Counted from the first letter of the stretch, positions 9,324 to 17,447 are shown. The stretch: 64,000 nucleotides of DNA from Frateuria flava (GCF_017837635.1 NZ_JAGJRS010000001.1:1-64000); one strand, 5' to 3'. Translations and numbers: made by a program. The notes: a model not told the origin generated them from the sequence alone.

Positions 9324-10448
9324 CTAGCGCGGCACGCGGTAGCCGCCCGGCACGCCGCGGGGGCTGAGCGTGAGCTGCCACAGCTGGTCGCGCCGGCTGC
9401 GGAACACGGCGGCGGAGACGGCCAGGTAGTAGTGCCACATGCGGCGGAAGCGCTCGTCGTAGTGGTGCGACAGCGCCGGCCACGCGGCGTCGAAATTGGC
9501 GCGCCACGCGGTCAGCGTCCTGTCGTAGTCGGCGCCGAAGTTGTGCCAGTCCTCGACCACGAACAGGCCCTCGAGTGCGCTGGCGGTCTGGCTCATCGCC
9601 GGGATCATGGAGTTGGGGAAGATGTATTTCTCGATCCACGGATCCGGCCGCGAGGGCGCGCCGTTGCTGCCGATGCAGTGCAGGAGGAACAGCCCATCCT
9701 CGCGCAGGCAGCGTCGCGCCACCTCGAAGTAGGAGCGGTAGTTGAGGGCACCGACGTGCTCGAACATGCCGATCGACATGATCGCGTCGAACGGCTCGTC
9801 CAGCTCGTGGTAGTCCTGCAGGCGGATCTCCACCGGCAGGCCGGCGCACAGGGCCTGCGCGTACGCGGCCTGTTCCTGCGAGACGGTGATGCCCACGCCC
9901 TCGATGCCGTACTTCTGCGCCGCGTACTTGAGCGCCTCGCCCCAGCCGCAGCCGATGTCGAGCACGCGCTGGCCCGGCTGCAAGCGCAGCTTGCGGCAGA
10001 TCAGGTCGAGCTTGGCCACCTGGGCGTCGTCCAGGTTGTCCGCCTCGGCCCAGTAGCCGCACGAATACACCAGCCGTTCGCCCAGCATCGCCTGGAACAG
10101 GTCGTTGCCCAGGTCGTAATGCGCCTTGCCGATCTCGAAGGCGTGTTCGCCGCGTTGCAGGTTCACGAAGCGCGCTTTGAGGTGGGCGATCAGCGTGTCG
10201 AGGGTTTTCAGTTCCTCGTCGATCTGCGCGCGCAGCAGGCGGGTGAACAGGCCGGGCAGGTCGTCGCTGTCCCACCAGCCGTCCATGTAGGCCTCGCCCA
10301 GCCCCAGCGAGCCGTGCGCGAACACGCGGGCGTAGAGGCGATCGTCATGCACGCACAGGTCGCAGGGTGGCTTGTCGGCGGCACGCACCCCGGCCAGGGC
10401 GAGCAGGTCGATGGCGCGTTGCTTGAGGGACTGCTGGCGGAAGGGCAT
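9324..10448 (-). CDS. Cyclopropane-fatty-acyl-phospholipid synthase family methyltransferase
   Basis: A 374-residue S-adenosylmethionine-dependent enzyme of the Cfa family, which adds a methylene bridge across double bonds of membrane phospholipid acyl chains. Family features: N-terminal helical lipid-binding part with GEAYMDGWWD, then HYDLGNDLFQAML, the SAM motif VLDIGCGWGEAL, the GITVSQEQ loop, SIGMFEHVG and the C-terminal FGADYDRTLTAWRANF. It is about the size of E. coli Cfa (382). A good ribosome binding site (AAGGAG, 7 bp before ATG) fixes the start. It sits 29 bp after the DUF190 gene and so appears to be in the fluoride-riboswitch transcript, an unusual location. Confidence 0.9.
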   Translation of the reverse strand: MPFRQQSLKQRAIDLLALAGVRAADKPPCDLCVHDDRLYARVFAHGSLGLGEAYMDGWWDSDDLPGLFTRLLRAQIDEELKTLDTLIAHLKARFVNLQRGEHAFEIGKAHYDLGNDLFQAMLGERLVYSCGYWAEADNLDDAQVAKLDLICRKLRLQPGQRVLDIGCGWGEALKYAAQKYGIEGVGITVSQEQAAYAQALCAGLPVEIRLQDYHELDEPFDAIMSIGMFEHVGALNYRSYFEVARRCLREDGLFLLHCIGSNGAPSRPDPWIEKYIFPNSMIPAMSQTASALEGLFVVEDWHNFGADYDRTLTAWRANFDAAWPALSHHYDERFRRMWHYYLAVSAAVFRSRRDQLWQLTLSPRGVPGGYRVPR

Positions 10449-10477
10449 TACAGCGCTCCTTCATGTGGCGGCACGCC

Positions 10478-10813
10478 TCACTGCGCGCCCAGAACTCCAA
10501 AGCGTATGGTCGAGGTTGCATACACCGCGTGGATGCCTGCCTCGCGCACGTGCGCGAGCAGGGCATCGGCCTGCGCCGGCACGAGCAGGAATTCGACCTT
10601 GACCGGCAGGTTGTCCGCGAGGTCGAAGAAGGCTTCCTCATGCAGTACGCCATGGCGGCCGAAACCGGCGGTGGCGCGAAAGACCGAGCCGCCGCCGATG
10701 CCCAGCCGCCGGGCCTGCTCCAGCAGCCATTCGGACAGCAGTCGGCCGTCGTGGCGTGCGCGCAGGTGTACGTAGAAGCACAGCTGCACGCCTTCGGTGG
10801 TCATGTCGCTCAC
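10478..10813 (-). CDS. DUF190 family protein, CrcB companion
   Basis: A 111-residue cytoplasmic protein of the DUF190 family, ferredoxin-like alpha/beta fold proteins that resemble PII-type regulators and are often encoded beside crcB. Sequence shows LCFYVHLRARHDGRLLSEWLLEQAR and the GGSVFRATAGFGRHG loop characteristic of the family. I start it at a GTG because AGGAGG lies six bases upstream, overlapping the crcB stop codon TAG; the internal ATG three codons on is too far from that site. The gap to crcB is 10 bp, so they form one operon. A role in regulating or assisting fluoride export is plausible but not proven. Confidence 0.88.
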   Translation of the reverse strand: MSDMTTEGVQLCFYVHLRARHDGRLLSEWLLEQARRLGIGGGSVFRATAGFGRHGVLHEEAFFDLADNLPVKVEFLLVPAQADALLAHVREAGIHAVYATSTIRFGVLGAQ

Positions 10814-10823
10814 GGTGAGCCTC

Positions 10824-11213
10824 CTAGAGGGCGCGCAACAGGCCGCGCGCGAGGGCGATGCCGAGCAGGGTCAGGGCGATCGATCCGACCAGGTGCACCA
10901 GCAGGTGGCCGGCGAACCACAGGTATTGCTGGCGCAGCAGCAAGGTGGAGGATTCGGCCGAGAACGTGGAGAAGGTCGTCAGGCCGCCCAAAAAGCCGGT
11001 GAACACGAACAGGCGAAGTTCCGGCGGCAGGGTCTGGAAGTGGTCCCACACGCCCATCGCGCCGCCCATCAGCAGGCCGCCGAGCAGGTTGGCGGCCAGC
11101 GTGCCGGGCGGCAGCGTGGGAAAGAAATGGTTGAGCAGACTGCCGAGCAGCCAGCGCAGCCAGCAGCCGATCGCACCGCCGAAGCCGATCGCAAGAAATC
11201 CGGTGTAGCCCAC
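10824..11213 (-). CDS. crcB: Fluoride ion channel CrcB (Fluc)
   Basis: A 129-residue inner-membrane protein with four hydrophobic helices that exports fluoride as an antiparallel dimer. The conserved core is visible: GFGGAIGCWLRWLLG, GTLAANLLGGLLMG and GFLGGLTTFSTFSAES (the polar TFSTFS track and Na-site loop). The start is a GTG (GTG GGC TAC ACC) because GGGGAGG sits seven bases upstream. Longer frames starting further upstream run through the riboswitch and should be rejected. The gene is the first in an operon with the DUF190 and Cfa-like genes, and its leader contains the fluoride riboswitch at 11290-11358. Confidence 0.95.
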   Translation of the reverse strand: MGYTGFLAIGFGGAIGCWLRWLLGSLLNHFFPTLPPGTLAANLLGGLLMGGAMGVWDHFQTLPPELRLFVFTGFLGGLTTFSTFSAESSTLLLRQQYLWFAGHLLVHLVGSIALTLLGIALARGLLRAL

Positions 11214-11289
11214 GAAAGCGCCTCCCCTGAAAGGTCGAAATCGCCGGAGCTCCGCGCCGCGGGCACGCGCCCGCACCCGGAGCGTCCGG

Positions 11290-11358
11290 TGTGCAGGCAT
11301 CATCAACCCCTCGATCGGGGCGGTTCGTTCCGCAGGAAACGGGAGGCATGCCATCTCC
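11290..11358 (-). promoter_or_regulatory. Fluoride riboswitch (crcB motif)
   Basis: Read on the minus strand, this leader matches the fluoride aptamer closely. It opens with the GGAGATGG helix strand and closing CCTCC, continues with a small optional hairpin (CGTTTCC...GGAACG), then the conserved AACCGCC, a CCCC/GGGG stem, and ends with TTGATGATGCCTGC, whose ATGCC can pair back with GGCAT to form the pseudoknot. It is about 77 bp upstream of the crcB GTG. After it, a GCGGGC/GCCCGC hairpin without a U run and a ribosome binding site follow, so the switch could act on translation or by another terminator. Fluoride should turn the operon on. Confidence 0.93.
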
Positions 11359-11412
11359 CATCCGGCGGATGCTAGCGGATGGGGGCGTGCCAGGCCATCG
11401 CTTCCCGCCCTC

Positions 11413-11487
11413 TGCAGGAGCCCCACTCGTGGGCGATGCCTTTTCGCGCGGCACTGGGGAGCATCGCCCACGAGTGGGCTGCTGCAG
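11413..11487. repeat. Inverted repeat, CACTCGTGGGCGATGC family
   Basis: Arms CCCACTCGTGGGCGATGC (11422-11439) and its exact complement (11461-11478) surround a 21 bp loop; flanking TGCAGGAG and CTGCTGCA extend the match. A decayed copy lies at 22165-22239. It sits between the crcB riboswitch and the divergent bcr-like gene, so it may shape either promoter or terminate transcription. Similar short palindromes are common intergenic repeats in Xanthomonadales. Confidence 0.85.
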
Positions 11488-11538
11488 GGGCGGCACGGGG
11501 CCCGTGGCATACTCGCCGCCGCTCCCCGGCGCCATCCG

Positions 11539-12795
11539 ATGACCACCACTTCCTCCCCCATCCGGCGCAGCCTGCCCTGGCTGCTGGCCGCGCTGTCGAT
11601 GATCGGCCCGTTCTCGATCGATGCCGTGTTTCCCGCCTTTCCGCTGATCGGCGTGCGCTTCAGCGTCGACGAGGTCGCGCTGCAGCAGTTGATCAGCGTG
11701 TACCTGCTGACCTATGCGGTGATGAGCCTGTTCCATGGCGCGATCTCCGATGCGGCCGGGCGCAAGCCGGTGATCGTGGCGGGCATGCTCGGTTACGCGC
11801 TGGCTTCGGCCGGTGCTGCCTTGTCGACCTCGTTCGGCATGCTGCTGGTCTGCCGCGGCATCCAGGGCGCCTGCGCCGGTGCCGGCCTGGTGGTGGGGCG
11901 CGCGGTGATCCGCGACAGTCTCGAAGGCGAGGCGGCGCAGCGGCTGATGTCGCAGGTGATGATGATCTTCGGCGTGGCGCCGGTGATCGCGCCGATGGTC
12001 GGTGCGCAGTTGCTCGGACTCGGTGGCTGGCACGGGATCTTCTGGGTGCTGACCGGTTTCACGCTGATACTGGCGGCGCTGCTGCTCTGGCAACTGGACG
12101 AAACGCACCCGCCGGCGGCGCGCAGCCGTTTCGCGCTCAAGCCGTTGCTCGCCGGCTACGTGGCGTTCGGGCGCGACCGGCCGTTCTGGCCGCTGCTGGT
12201 GTCCTCCTCGGTCAACTTTGCCGGGTTGTTCCTGTTCATCGCCTCGGCACCGCGGATCATCCGCGAGTTGCTGGGGCTGTCGGCGCAGGGGTTCCCCTGG
12301 CTGTTCGTCCCGGTGGTGGTCGGACTGGTGGGCGGCGCCTGGATATCCGGGCGGCTGGCCGGCCGCCGCAGCGTGGGCTTCACCGTGAACCTCGGCTACG
12401 CGGTGATGCTGCTGGCCTGTGCGCTGCACGTGGTCCTCGCGCTGGCGTTCCCGCAGCCGCAGCTGCCCTGGTCGATGCTGCCGCTGGTGCTGCACGGCGT
12501 GGGCGTGCAGCTGGCGTTTCCGACGCTGACCCTGCTGCTGCTCGATCGCTTTGCGCACAAACGGGGCGGCATCTCCTCGGTACAGGCCTTCGCCAGCCTG
12601 TTGCTCAATGGCGCCGTGGCGGGCGTGCTTTCGCCGCTGCTTTCGGTCAGCCTGTTGCGCCTGGCGCTGGGGGCGAGCGTGCTGACCGTGATCGGCGCGC
12701 TGTCGTGGCGCTGGTATCGACGCGTCACCCGGGAGCCGCGGCCGCCGCCGCCGCGCGATATCGCGCTGCAGGCGCAGATCGCCGAACCGCGGTGA
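11539..12795 (+). CDS. Bcr/CflA family drug resistance transporter
   Basis: A 418-residue major facilitator protein with about 12 transmembrane helices, of the drug:proton antiporter family DHA1 that includes Bcr and CflA. Recognisable parts: PFSIDAVFPAFPLI in helix 1, the loop motif SDAAGRKPVIVAG between helices 2 and 3 (motif A), and the helix 4 motif RGIQGACAGAGLVVGRAVIRD, typical of Bcr proteins. It probably expels hydrophobic antibiotics or dipeptides. It is divergent from crcB and about 325 bp from it; the leader contains the palindrome above. No adjacent regulator is seen, and it is probably a single-gene unit. The substrate cannot be inferred. Confidence 0.9.
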   Translation: MTTTSSPIRRSLPWLLAALSMIGPFSIDAVFPAFPLIGVRFSVDEVALQQLISVYLLTYAVMSLFHGAISDAAGRKPVIVAGMLGYALASAGAALSTSFGMLLVCRGIQGACAGAGLVVGRAVIRDSLEGEAAQRLMSQVMMIFGVAPVIAPMVGAQLLGLGGWHGIFWVLTGFTLILAALLLWQLDETHPPAARSRFALKPLLAGYVAFGRDRPFWPLLVSSSVNFAGLFLFIASAPRIIRELLGLSAQGFPWLFVPVVVGLVGGAWISGRLAGRRSVGFTVNLGYAVMLLACALHVVLALAFPQPQLPWSMLPLVLHGVGVQLAFPTLTLLLLDRFAHKRGGISSVQAFASLLLNGAVAGVLSPLLSVSLLRLALGASVLTVIGALSWRWYRRVTREPRPPPPRDIALQAQIAEPR

Positions 12796-12902
12796 TCGCC
12801 GCGGGCGTGTCCGCGGACACGGGCGCTAGCGTGACTTTCGCCAGTCGGCGCTCTGGCGGCAGCTGCCTATGCTTGTCGCCATCTCCCCGGTTTGCCTTGC
12901 CG

Positions 12903-15161
12903 ATGCGCCCATCCAACCGACGCTCGTCCCGATCCCTTGCCTTGCGTGCGCTGGTGCCGCTGGCCCTGCTGCTTGCCGCACCCGCGATGGCGGTCGACGT
13001 GGACGGGCACATTGACCCGCTCGAATGGCAGGGCGCCAAGCGCATTACCGACTTCCGCAAGACCCAGCCGCTCAACGGCGAACCGGGCAGCCTGCCGACC
13101 GAGGCCTGGGTGTTGTCCACGCCCGAAGGCCTGGCCGTGGCGTTCCGCTGCATCCAGCCGCCGGACGTGCCGCGCACCCACCAGCGCATCCGCCGCGACG
13201 AACAGGCGCAGGTCGACCGCGTGAATCTGATGGTCGACTTCGACGGCGACGGGCGCACCGGCTACAACTTCATGGTCACCCTCACCGACGACCTCAACGA
13301 CGCGGTGCTGACCAACGAGAGCCGCTTCAACACCGACTGGGACGGCAACTGGAAGCACGCCGTCAGCGAAGATGCGCAGGGCTGGTCGGTGGAGATGCTG
13401 ATCCCCTGGTACATCGCGCCGATGCGCAAGGCGATCGGTGGCGAGCGCACCATCGGGCTGTACCTGGACCGCGTGATCGGTTCGACCGGCGAGCGAGACG
13501 CCTGGCCGGTGGCGAGCTTCAACAAGCCGCGCTTCCTCTCCGACTTCACGCCGGTGACGCTGCCGGCGTACACGCAATCGCTGTTCGCGATCACGCCCTA
13601 CGCGGTGGCCATCCGCGACCAGGTGCGCGGCGACAACACCTTCGACGGCGGCGCGGACATCTTCTGGAAACCCAACGGCCAGACCCAGCTGACCGCGACG
13701 ATCAACCCGGATTTCGGCCAGGTGGAAAGCGACGACCTGGTGGTGAATTTCGGCGCGGAGGAAACCTTCTTCACCGACAAGCGCCCGTTCTTCACCGAGA
13801 ACCAGGGCATCTTCGACTTCAGCATGCTGATCGACAACAGCCAGCTGATCTACACCCGCCGCGTGGGCGGCCCCTCGGACGACGGCAACGGCTCGGGCGA
13901 CGTGACCGGCGCGCTCAAGCTCAACGGCAGCGTGGGCGCGACCCGCTACGGCGTGATGGCCGCGCAGGAAAGCGGCGACGCCGGGCGCACCTTCTCCGCG
14001 TTGCGCCTGATCCACGACTTCGGCTCGCAGACGCTGGGCATGGAGGCAACGCGGGTGGATCGTCCGTGGCTCGACCGCGACGCCGACGTGCTGGGCATCG
14101 ACCACCGCTGGCAGCCGAACGCGAAACTCACCGTCACCAGCAACGTGGTCGGCAGCGCGATCGACCAGAACGCCACCACCACGCGCGGCTACGGTGCCAC
14201 CTCGGTCGTCGAGTACGAAATGAACGAGCGCTGGACCCAGGAGTGGCTGGGCATGCACTTCGACGACAAGCTCGACCTCAACGACTTCGGCTACCTGCCG
14301 CGCAACAGCCTCAACTACCTGCACTACGAGGTGCGCCGTCGCTTTGCCGACCTGCCGGCCGACTCGCGCTACGCCTCGCACGTGTGGCACTGGCGCGTGG
14401 TCGGCATGGACAACGATCATGGCCTATCGCTGCAGCGGCAGTTCCGGGTGATCCGCGAGAGCCAGCTGCGCGACGGCGGCGAGGCGGACTGGCAGCTCAA
14501 CCTCAATGCGCCCGCGCACGATGACGAACTCACCCGCGGGCACGGCGCACTGCGCACGCCACTCAATGCCGTGCTGGACTGGGAGCGCCAGAGCCCGCGC
14601 AAAGGCAACTGGGCGTGGGAATCGGAGGTCGAGCTGATGGGCAGCGACCGGGTCGGCCTGCACCGCATCGGTTATGCGGCCACCTTCCAGCCGACCTACT
14701 TCATCAACGACGCCTTCAGCGTTTTCACCGGCGTGACGTACCAGTTCAATCCCGACTGGCTGGTCTGGCAGCACGACAACCTGATCGGCAGCTTCGACAG
14801 CCACCAGGTGATGCTGGACGCGGGCGTCAACTGGAACATTGGCAGCCGCCAGGAGCTGCGCGTCAAGCTGCAGGCGTTGGGGCTGGACGCGCAATTGCTG
14901 CAGGCCTATCGCGTCAATGGCGACATGCGTGCCGTGGCCGTGGACGATCCGGTGAACGACTTCAGCGTGCGCAACCTCGGCTTCCAGATCCGCTACCGCT
15001 ACGAGCTTGCGCCGCTGTCGGACCTCTACGTGGTGTACGGCCGCGGCGGTTACGCGTTCGATCCGCTCTACCGCGAAGCCGGCCGCCAGTTCAGCCGCAG
15101 CTTCGACCTGCGCGACAGCGAGCAGTTGCTGGTGAAGCTGGCGTATCGCTTCGAGCTTTGA
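12903..15161 (+). CDS. DUF5916 outer-membrane protein with N-terminal CBM9-like domain
   Basis: A 752-residue exported protein. A signal peptide (LVPLALLLAAPAMA) precedes a carbohydrate-binding family 9-like domain (from VDVDGHIDPLEWQG to about residue 215), followed by the DUF5916 region with its hallmark TINPDFGQVESDDLVVNF and ETFFTDKRPFFTENQGIF. The rest is rich in alternating strands and aromatic residues and ends with a C-terminal LAYRFEL, an outer-membrane barrel ending. The start was set at 12903 (MRPSNRRS), where a typical signal peptide begins; longer in-frame readings extend through bcr in the wrong frame. Ligand is unknown; many relatives occur in Xanthomonadales and Bacteroidetes. 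It follows bcr by about 107 bp. Confidence 0.88.
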   Translation: MRPSNRRSSRSLALRALVPLALLLAAPAMAVDVDGHIDPLEWQGAKRITDFRKTQPLNGEPGSLPTEAWVLSTPEGLAVAFRCIQPPDVPRTHQRIRRDEQAQVDRVNLMVDFDGDGRTGYNFMVTLTDDLNDAVLTNESRFNTDWDGNWKHAVSEDAQGWSVEMLIPWYIAPMRKAIGGERTIGLYLDRVIGSTGERDAWPVASFNKPRFLSDFTPVTLPAYTQSLFAITPYAVAIRDQVRGDNTFDGGADIFWKPNGQTQLTATINPDFGQVESDDLVVNFGAEETFFTDKRPFFTENQGIFDFSMLIDNSQLIYTRRVGGPSDDGNGSGDVTGALKLNGSVGATRYGVMAAQESGDAGRTFSALRLIHDFGSQTLGMEATRVDRPWLDRDADVLGIDHRWQPNAKLTVTSNVVGSAIDQNATTTRGYGATSVVEYEMNERWTQEWLGMHFDDKLDLNDFGYLPRNSLNYLHYEVRRRFADLPADSRYASHVWHWRVVGMDNDHGLSLQRQFRVIRESQLRDGGEADWQLNLNAPAHDDELTRGHGALRTPLNAVLDWERQSPRKGNWAWESEVELMGSDRVGLHRIGYAATFQPTYFINDAFSVFTGVTYQFNPDWLVWQHDNLIGSFDSHQVMLDAGVNWNIGSRQELRVKLQALGLDAQLLQAYRVNGDMRAVAVDDPVNDFSVRNLGFQIRYRYELAPLSDLYVVYGRGGYAFDPLYREAGRQFSRSFDLRDSEQLLVKLAYRFEL

Positions 15162-15568
15162 TCGGCGCGGGATGGGCTTCAGGCCAATGCACCCCGGGCC
15201 TCGCTCCCAAAGGCGCCCCCATCCGCCTGTCGGCACCTTCCCCCGCGTTCGCAGGGGAAGGCTCGGAGGCGCGGCATCAGGGACGGCGTGGAGCCGCGCG
15301 CGCTGATCCTTCCCCGTTTGACGGGGGAAGGTGCCCGAAGGGTGTTGGGGGATGCCTTGCGGAAGACTCCCACTGTCGGCACCTTCCCCCGCGTTCGCAG
15401 GGGAAGGCTCGGTGGCGCGGCATCAGGAGGCGTGGAGCTGCGCGTGCTGATCCTTCCCCCCGTTTGACGGAGGAAGGTGCCCGAAGGGCGGATGGGGATG
15501 CCTTGCGGAAGACTCCCGCTTTCCCCGCCTCGGTCGAACGTTGACGCCACGCGGAGCATGCTGCACCC
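15162..15568. repeat. Duplicated 145 bp block of CTTCCCC hairpins
   Basis: Stretch of about 400 bp without a gene. Two consecutive units (about 15233-15378 and 15379-15522) share the order: GGCACCTTCCCCC, GTTCGCAGGGGAAGG, then a GCGGCATCAG segment, CTTCCCC, GGTGCCCGAAGGG and GCCTTGCGGAAGACTCCC. Each CTTCCCC...GGGGAAGG part forms a hairpin. The same family appears at 16487-16540, 24225-24385, 35780-36045 and 54919-55047. No promoter or gene is evident, and open frames in this block do not show coding codon bias. Confidence 0.8.
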
Positions 15569-16192
15569 ATGACCCCCGACTTCATCGCCTCGCTGCTCGG
15601 CCGGCCGGCCACCGTGGTGCCGCGTGCGTTCTTTGCTCGCGATCCGCGCGCGGTGGCCCCCGAGCTTCTCAACAAGGTGCTGTTGAACGCGGACGGGCGC
15701 AGCGGGCGCATCGTCGAGACCGAGGCCTACTGCGGCGCCATTGATCCAGCCGCGCACTCGTGGCGCGGACGCACCGCGCGCAACGCCACCATGTTCGGTC
15801 CGCCCGGGTTGCTCTATGTGTACTTCACCTATGGCATGCACTGGTGCTGCAACCCGGTGTGCGGCGAGGAGGGCGAGGGCGTGGCGGTGCTCCTGCGCGC
15901 GCTGGCGCCGTTGACCGGATTGGCTGCGATGCGCGCGGCGCGACCGAACTGCAGGCACGACCGCGATCTCTGCCGTGGGCCGGCCCGCCTGTGCCAGGCA
16001 CTGGGGATCGACGGGGCACGGGATGGTATCGACCTGGTCGATGGAACCGGCGGGTTCGCCGTTGTCGACGATGGCGTGCTGCCGCCCGCCGAACCGGCGG
16101 CATCGCCGCGGATCGGCATCACACGCGCGGCAGAGGAGCCCTGGCGTTGGTATGTGGCCGGCGATCGGCACGTGTCCGGCAAGCGCGGTTGA
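15569..16192 (+). CDS. DNA-3-methyladenine glycosylase (AAG/MPG family)
   Basis: A 207-residue base-excision repair enzyme that removes alkylated purines (3-methyladenine, hypoxanthine, ethenoadenine) from DNA. Family signatures: LLNKVLLNADGRSGRIVETEAY (the conserved ETEAY glutamate is the general base), then the DNA-binding loop RTARNATMFGPPGLLYVYFTYGMHWCCN, and the C-terminal PRIGITRAAEEPWRWYV. The size matches bacterial homologues. It is preceded by a repeat block and followed 58 bp later by chaB, also on plus strand. The start MTPDFIASLLG lacks an obvious ribosome site but is the only sensible ATG. Confidence 0.93.
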   Translation: MTPDFIASLLGRPATVVPRAFFARDPRAVAPELLNKVLLNADGRSGRIVETEAYCGAIDPAAHSWRGRTARNATMFGPPGLLYVYFTYGMHWCCNPVCGEEGEGVAVLLRALAPLTGLAAMRAARPNCRHDRDLCRGPARLCQALGIDGARDGIDLVDGTGGFAVVDDGVLPPAEPAASPRIGITRAAEEPWRWYVAGDRHVSGKRG

Positions 16193-16250
16193 CGCGCGTT
16201 TGATGCTGGCAGGCGGACGGTGGTGTCCCCCCAAACCAGGAGGCCGAGCC

Positions 16251-16478
16251 ATGCCGTACAAATCCACCCGCGACCTGCCCGAGTCCGTGCGCGACAACCT
16301 GCCGCCGCACGCCCAGGACATTTTCAAGGAAGCGTTCAACAGCGCCTGGGACGAGTATGCGGATCCGGACAAGCGACGGGGCAAGGAATCGCAGGAAGAG
16401 GTGTCGTTCAAGGTCGCCTGGTCGGCGGTGAAGAACGAGTACGAGAAGGGCGACGACGACAAGTGGCATCGGAAGTGA
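16251..16478 (+). CDS. chaB: ChaB family protein
   Basis: A 75-residue basic/acidic protein of the ChaB family, named for a proposed partner of the ChaA cation exchanger, though its molecular role is unclear. The diagnostic segments are MPYKSTRDLPESVRDNLPP, HAQDIFKEAFNSAWDEY and SFKVAWSAVKNEYEK. An AGGAGG box seven bases before the ATG (positions about 16239-16244) supports this start, and rules out the longer frame that reads in from the glycosylase gene. No chaA gene is in the window. Confidence 0.93.
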   Translation: MPYKSTRDLPESVRDNLPPHAQDIFKEAFNSAWDEYADPDKRRGKESQEEVSFKVAWSAVKNEYEKGDDDKWHRK

Positions 16479-16483
16479 CACGC

Positions 16484-16646
16484 ACCCGATCCTTCCCCCG
16501 CGCGCGGGGGAAGGTGCCCGAAGGGCGGATGGGGGAAGCCTTGCGGGGAACCTGCAAACGCAAGTTTCCGTAACGCGCAGGCAAACCTCCTCGCCAGCCC
16601 CGGCCCCTCACCCCAACCCTCTCCCCGGAGGGGAGAGGGAGCTGAC
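16484..16646. repeat. Two hairpin repeats (CTTCCCC and CTCTCCCC families)
   Basis: A CCTTCCCCC...GGGGAAGGTGCCCGAAGGGCGGATGGGGG unit at about 16490-16533 and a CCTCACCCCAACCCTCTCCCC/GGGGAGAGGGAG unit at about 16605-16640. They lie between the convergent chaB and HExxH-protein genes, and could end both transcripts. They belong to the families described at 15162-15568 and 1-480. Confidence 0.75.
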
Positions 16647-16647
16647 A

Positions 16648-17115
16648 TCAGGCCAGCCCGCGGCTCTTCAGGAACGCCAGCGCCTCGGCCGCATCGTGCT
16701 CGAACCACGCCCGCGTCGAGCCCAGCCGGAAGCTGTAGCCCCAGGCATCCATGTCGGTCATCAGCCGCGCGCGACCCACCCCGGGCAGCGTATCGGCGAG
16801 CAGGATCTGCAGGTAGCAGGTGGCGTCTTCTTCCTCGACCGAATCGGTGGCATCGGTATGCACCTGACTGCGCCGTTCCGCTGGCAACACCAGCAGATGG
16901 CAGGCCTCGTGCAGCAGCGAGTGCACCGGCGTGTCGTCGCGCGCGTAGACCGTGGTGCCGATGATGCCGGCCTCCTCGTCACCCCAGAAACTGCCGGGGA
17001 TCGGATCGCCGGCGGGCACGCGTCGAAGCGCCAGGCCGTGGCGGGCGAGCAGGGCGGTGGGAGCCTCGTAGCCGATGTCGGCAAGGCGCAGGACGTCAGG
17101 AGCGGTCATGGGCAT
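16648..17115 (-). CDS. Putative zinc metallopeptidase-like protein, HExxH motif
   Basis: A 155-residue soluble protein without signal peptide. It has a gluzincin-like motif in SLLHEACHLLVLP (HEACH, about residues 69-73) and a downstream helix with acidic candidates for the third ligand in DSVEEEDATCYLQILLAD. The arrangement of HExxH helix and EExxA helix is typical of small zinc peptidases, but I do not recognise the family and activity is inference. It is co-directional with minCDE, 62 bp beyond minE, with an inverted repeat between. If it is co-transcribed with min genes the link may be accidental. Upstream M3 is an alternative start. Confidence 0.75.
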   Translation of the reverse strand: MPMTAPDVLRLADIGYEAPTALLARHGLALRRVPAGDPIPGSFWGDEEAGIIGTTVYARDDTPVHSLLHEACHLLVLPAERRSQVHTDATDSVEEEDATCYLQILLADTLPGVGRARLMTDMDAWGYSFRLGSTRAWFEHDAAEALAFLKSRGLA

Positions 17116-17177
17116 GGGGCGGGCTCGAGCCCGCCGCTGTGGTGGCGCAAGGTAGGCTCAAAGCCCACCCTGCGGGT
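17116..17177. repeat. Inverted repeats, GGGCTCGAGCCC and AGCCCACC type
   Basis: GGCGGGCTCGAGCCCGCC (about 17117-17134) is a perfect palindrome, and TAGGCTCAAAGCCCACCCTGC (17153-17173) is a member of the family seen at 29625, 58316 and 62801. It begins three bases after the minE stop on the transcribed strand and may act as an end point for min transcripts. Confidence 0.7.
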
Positions 17178-17447
17178 TTACGGCGTGCTGGCGGCCTTGC
17201 CGTCGGGCAGGGCGACCGACAACTCGAGCACCTCGTGGCCACTGTCGCGTTCGACATTGATGTTGATCGCGTCCAGGTCGACGTTGACGTACTTCTTGAT
17301 CACCTCGAGCAGCTCGTTGCGCATCAGCGGCAGGTAGTCCGGTGCGCCGCGGGTGGAGCGCTCCTGCGCCACGATGATGCGCAGGCGTTCCTTGGCGACC
17401 GTCGCGGTGGGTTCCGGCTTGCGCTTCAGGAAATCGAGAATACCCAC
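17178..17447 (-). CDS. minE: Cell division topological specificity factor MinE
   Basis: An 89-residue protein that moves MinCD away from midcell by stimulating MinD ATPase. The N-terminal [10 protein letters not shown] is the membrane-targeting helix, residues 16-32 ([17 protein letters not shown]) are the MinD-contact segment, and the C-terminal half ([16 protein letters not shown] and VLELSVALP) forms the dimeric topological domain. Length is the usual 85-90. The gene starts one base after the minD stop, so the two are translationally coupled. Confidence 0.97.
   Translation of the reverse strand: MGILDFLKRKPEPTATVAKERLRIIVAQERSTRGAPDYLPLMRNELLEVIKKYVNVDLDAININVERDSGHEVLELSVALPDGKAASTP

Noticed and set aside
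9324-10275. Minus-strand frame overlapping the cfa-like gene that continues into 9103-9246
   Set aside because: The part over cfa is a shadow. Only the terminal 47 codons after 9246 show coding bias and are listed as a small candidate.
11214-11561. N-terminal extension of crcB
   Set aside because: It would translate through the fluoride riboswitch. The GTG at 11213 has GGGGAGG at the right distance.
11379-12902. An extended plus-strand reading that merges with the DUF5916 gene
   Set aside because: The first 508 codons are the wrong frame of the bcr-like gene; the signal peptide at 12903 fixes the true start.
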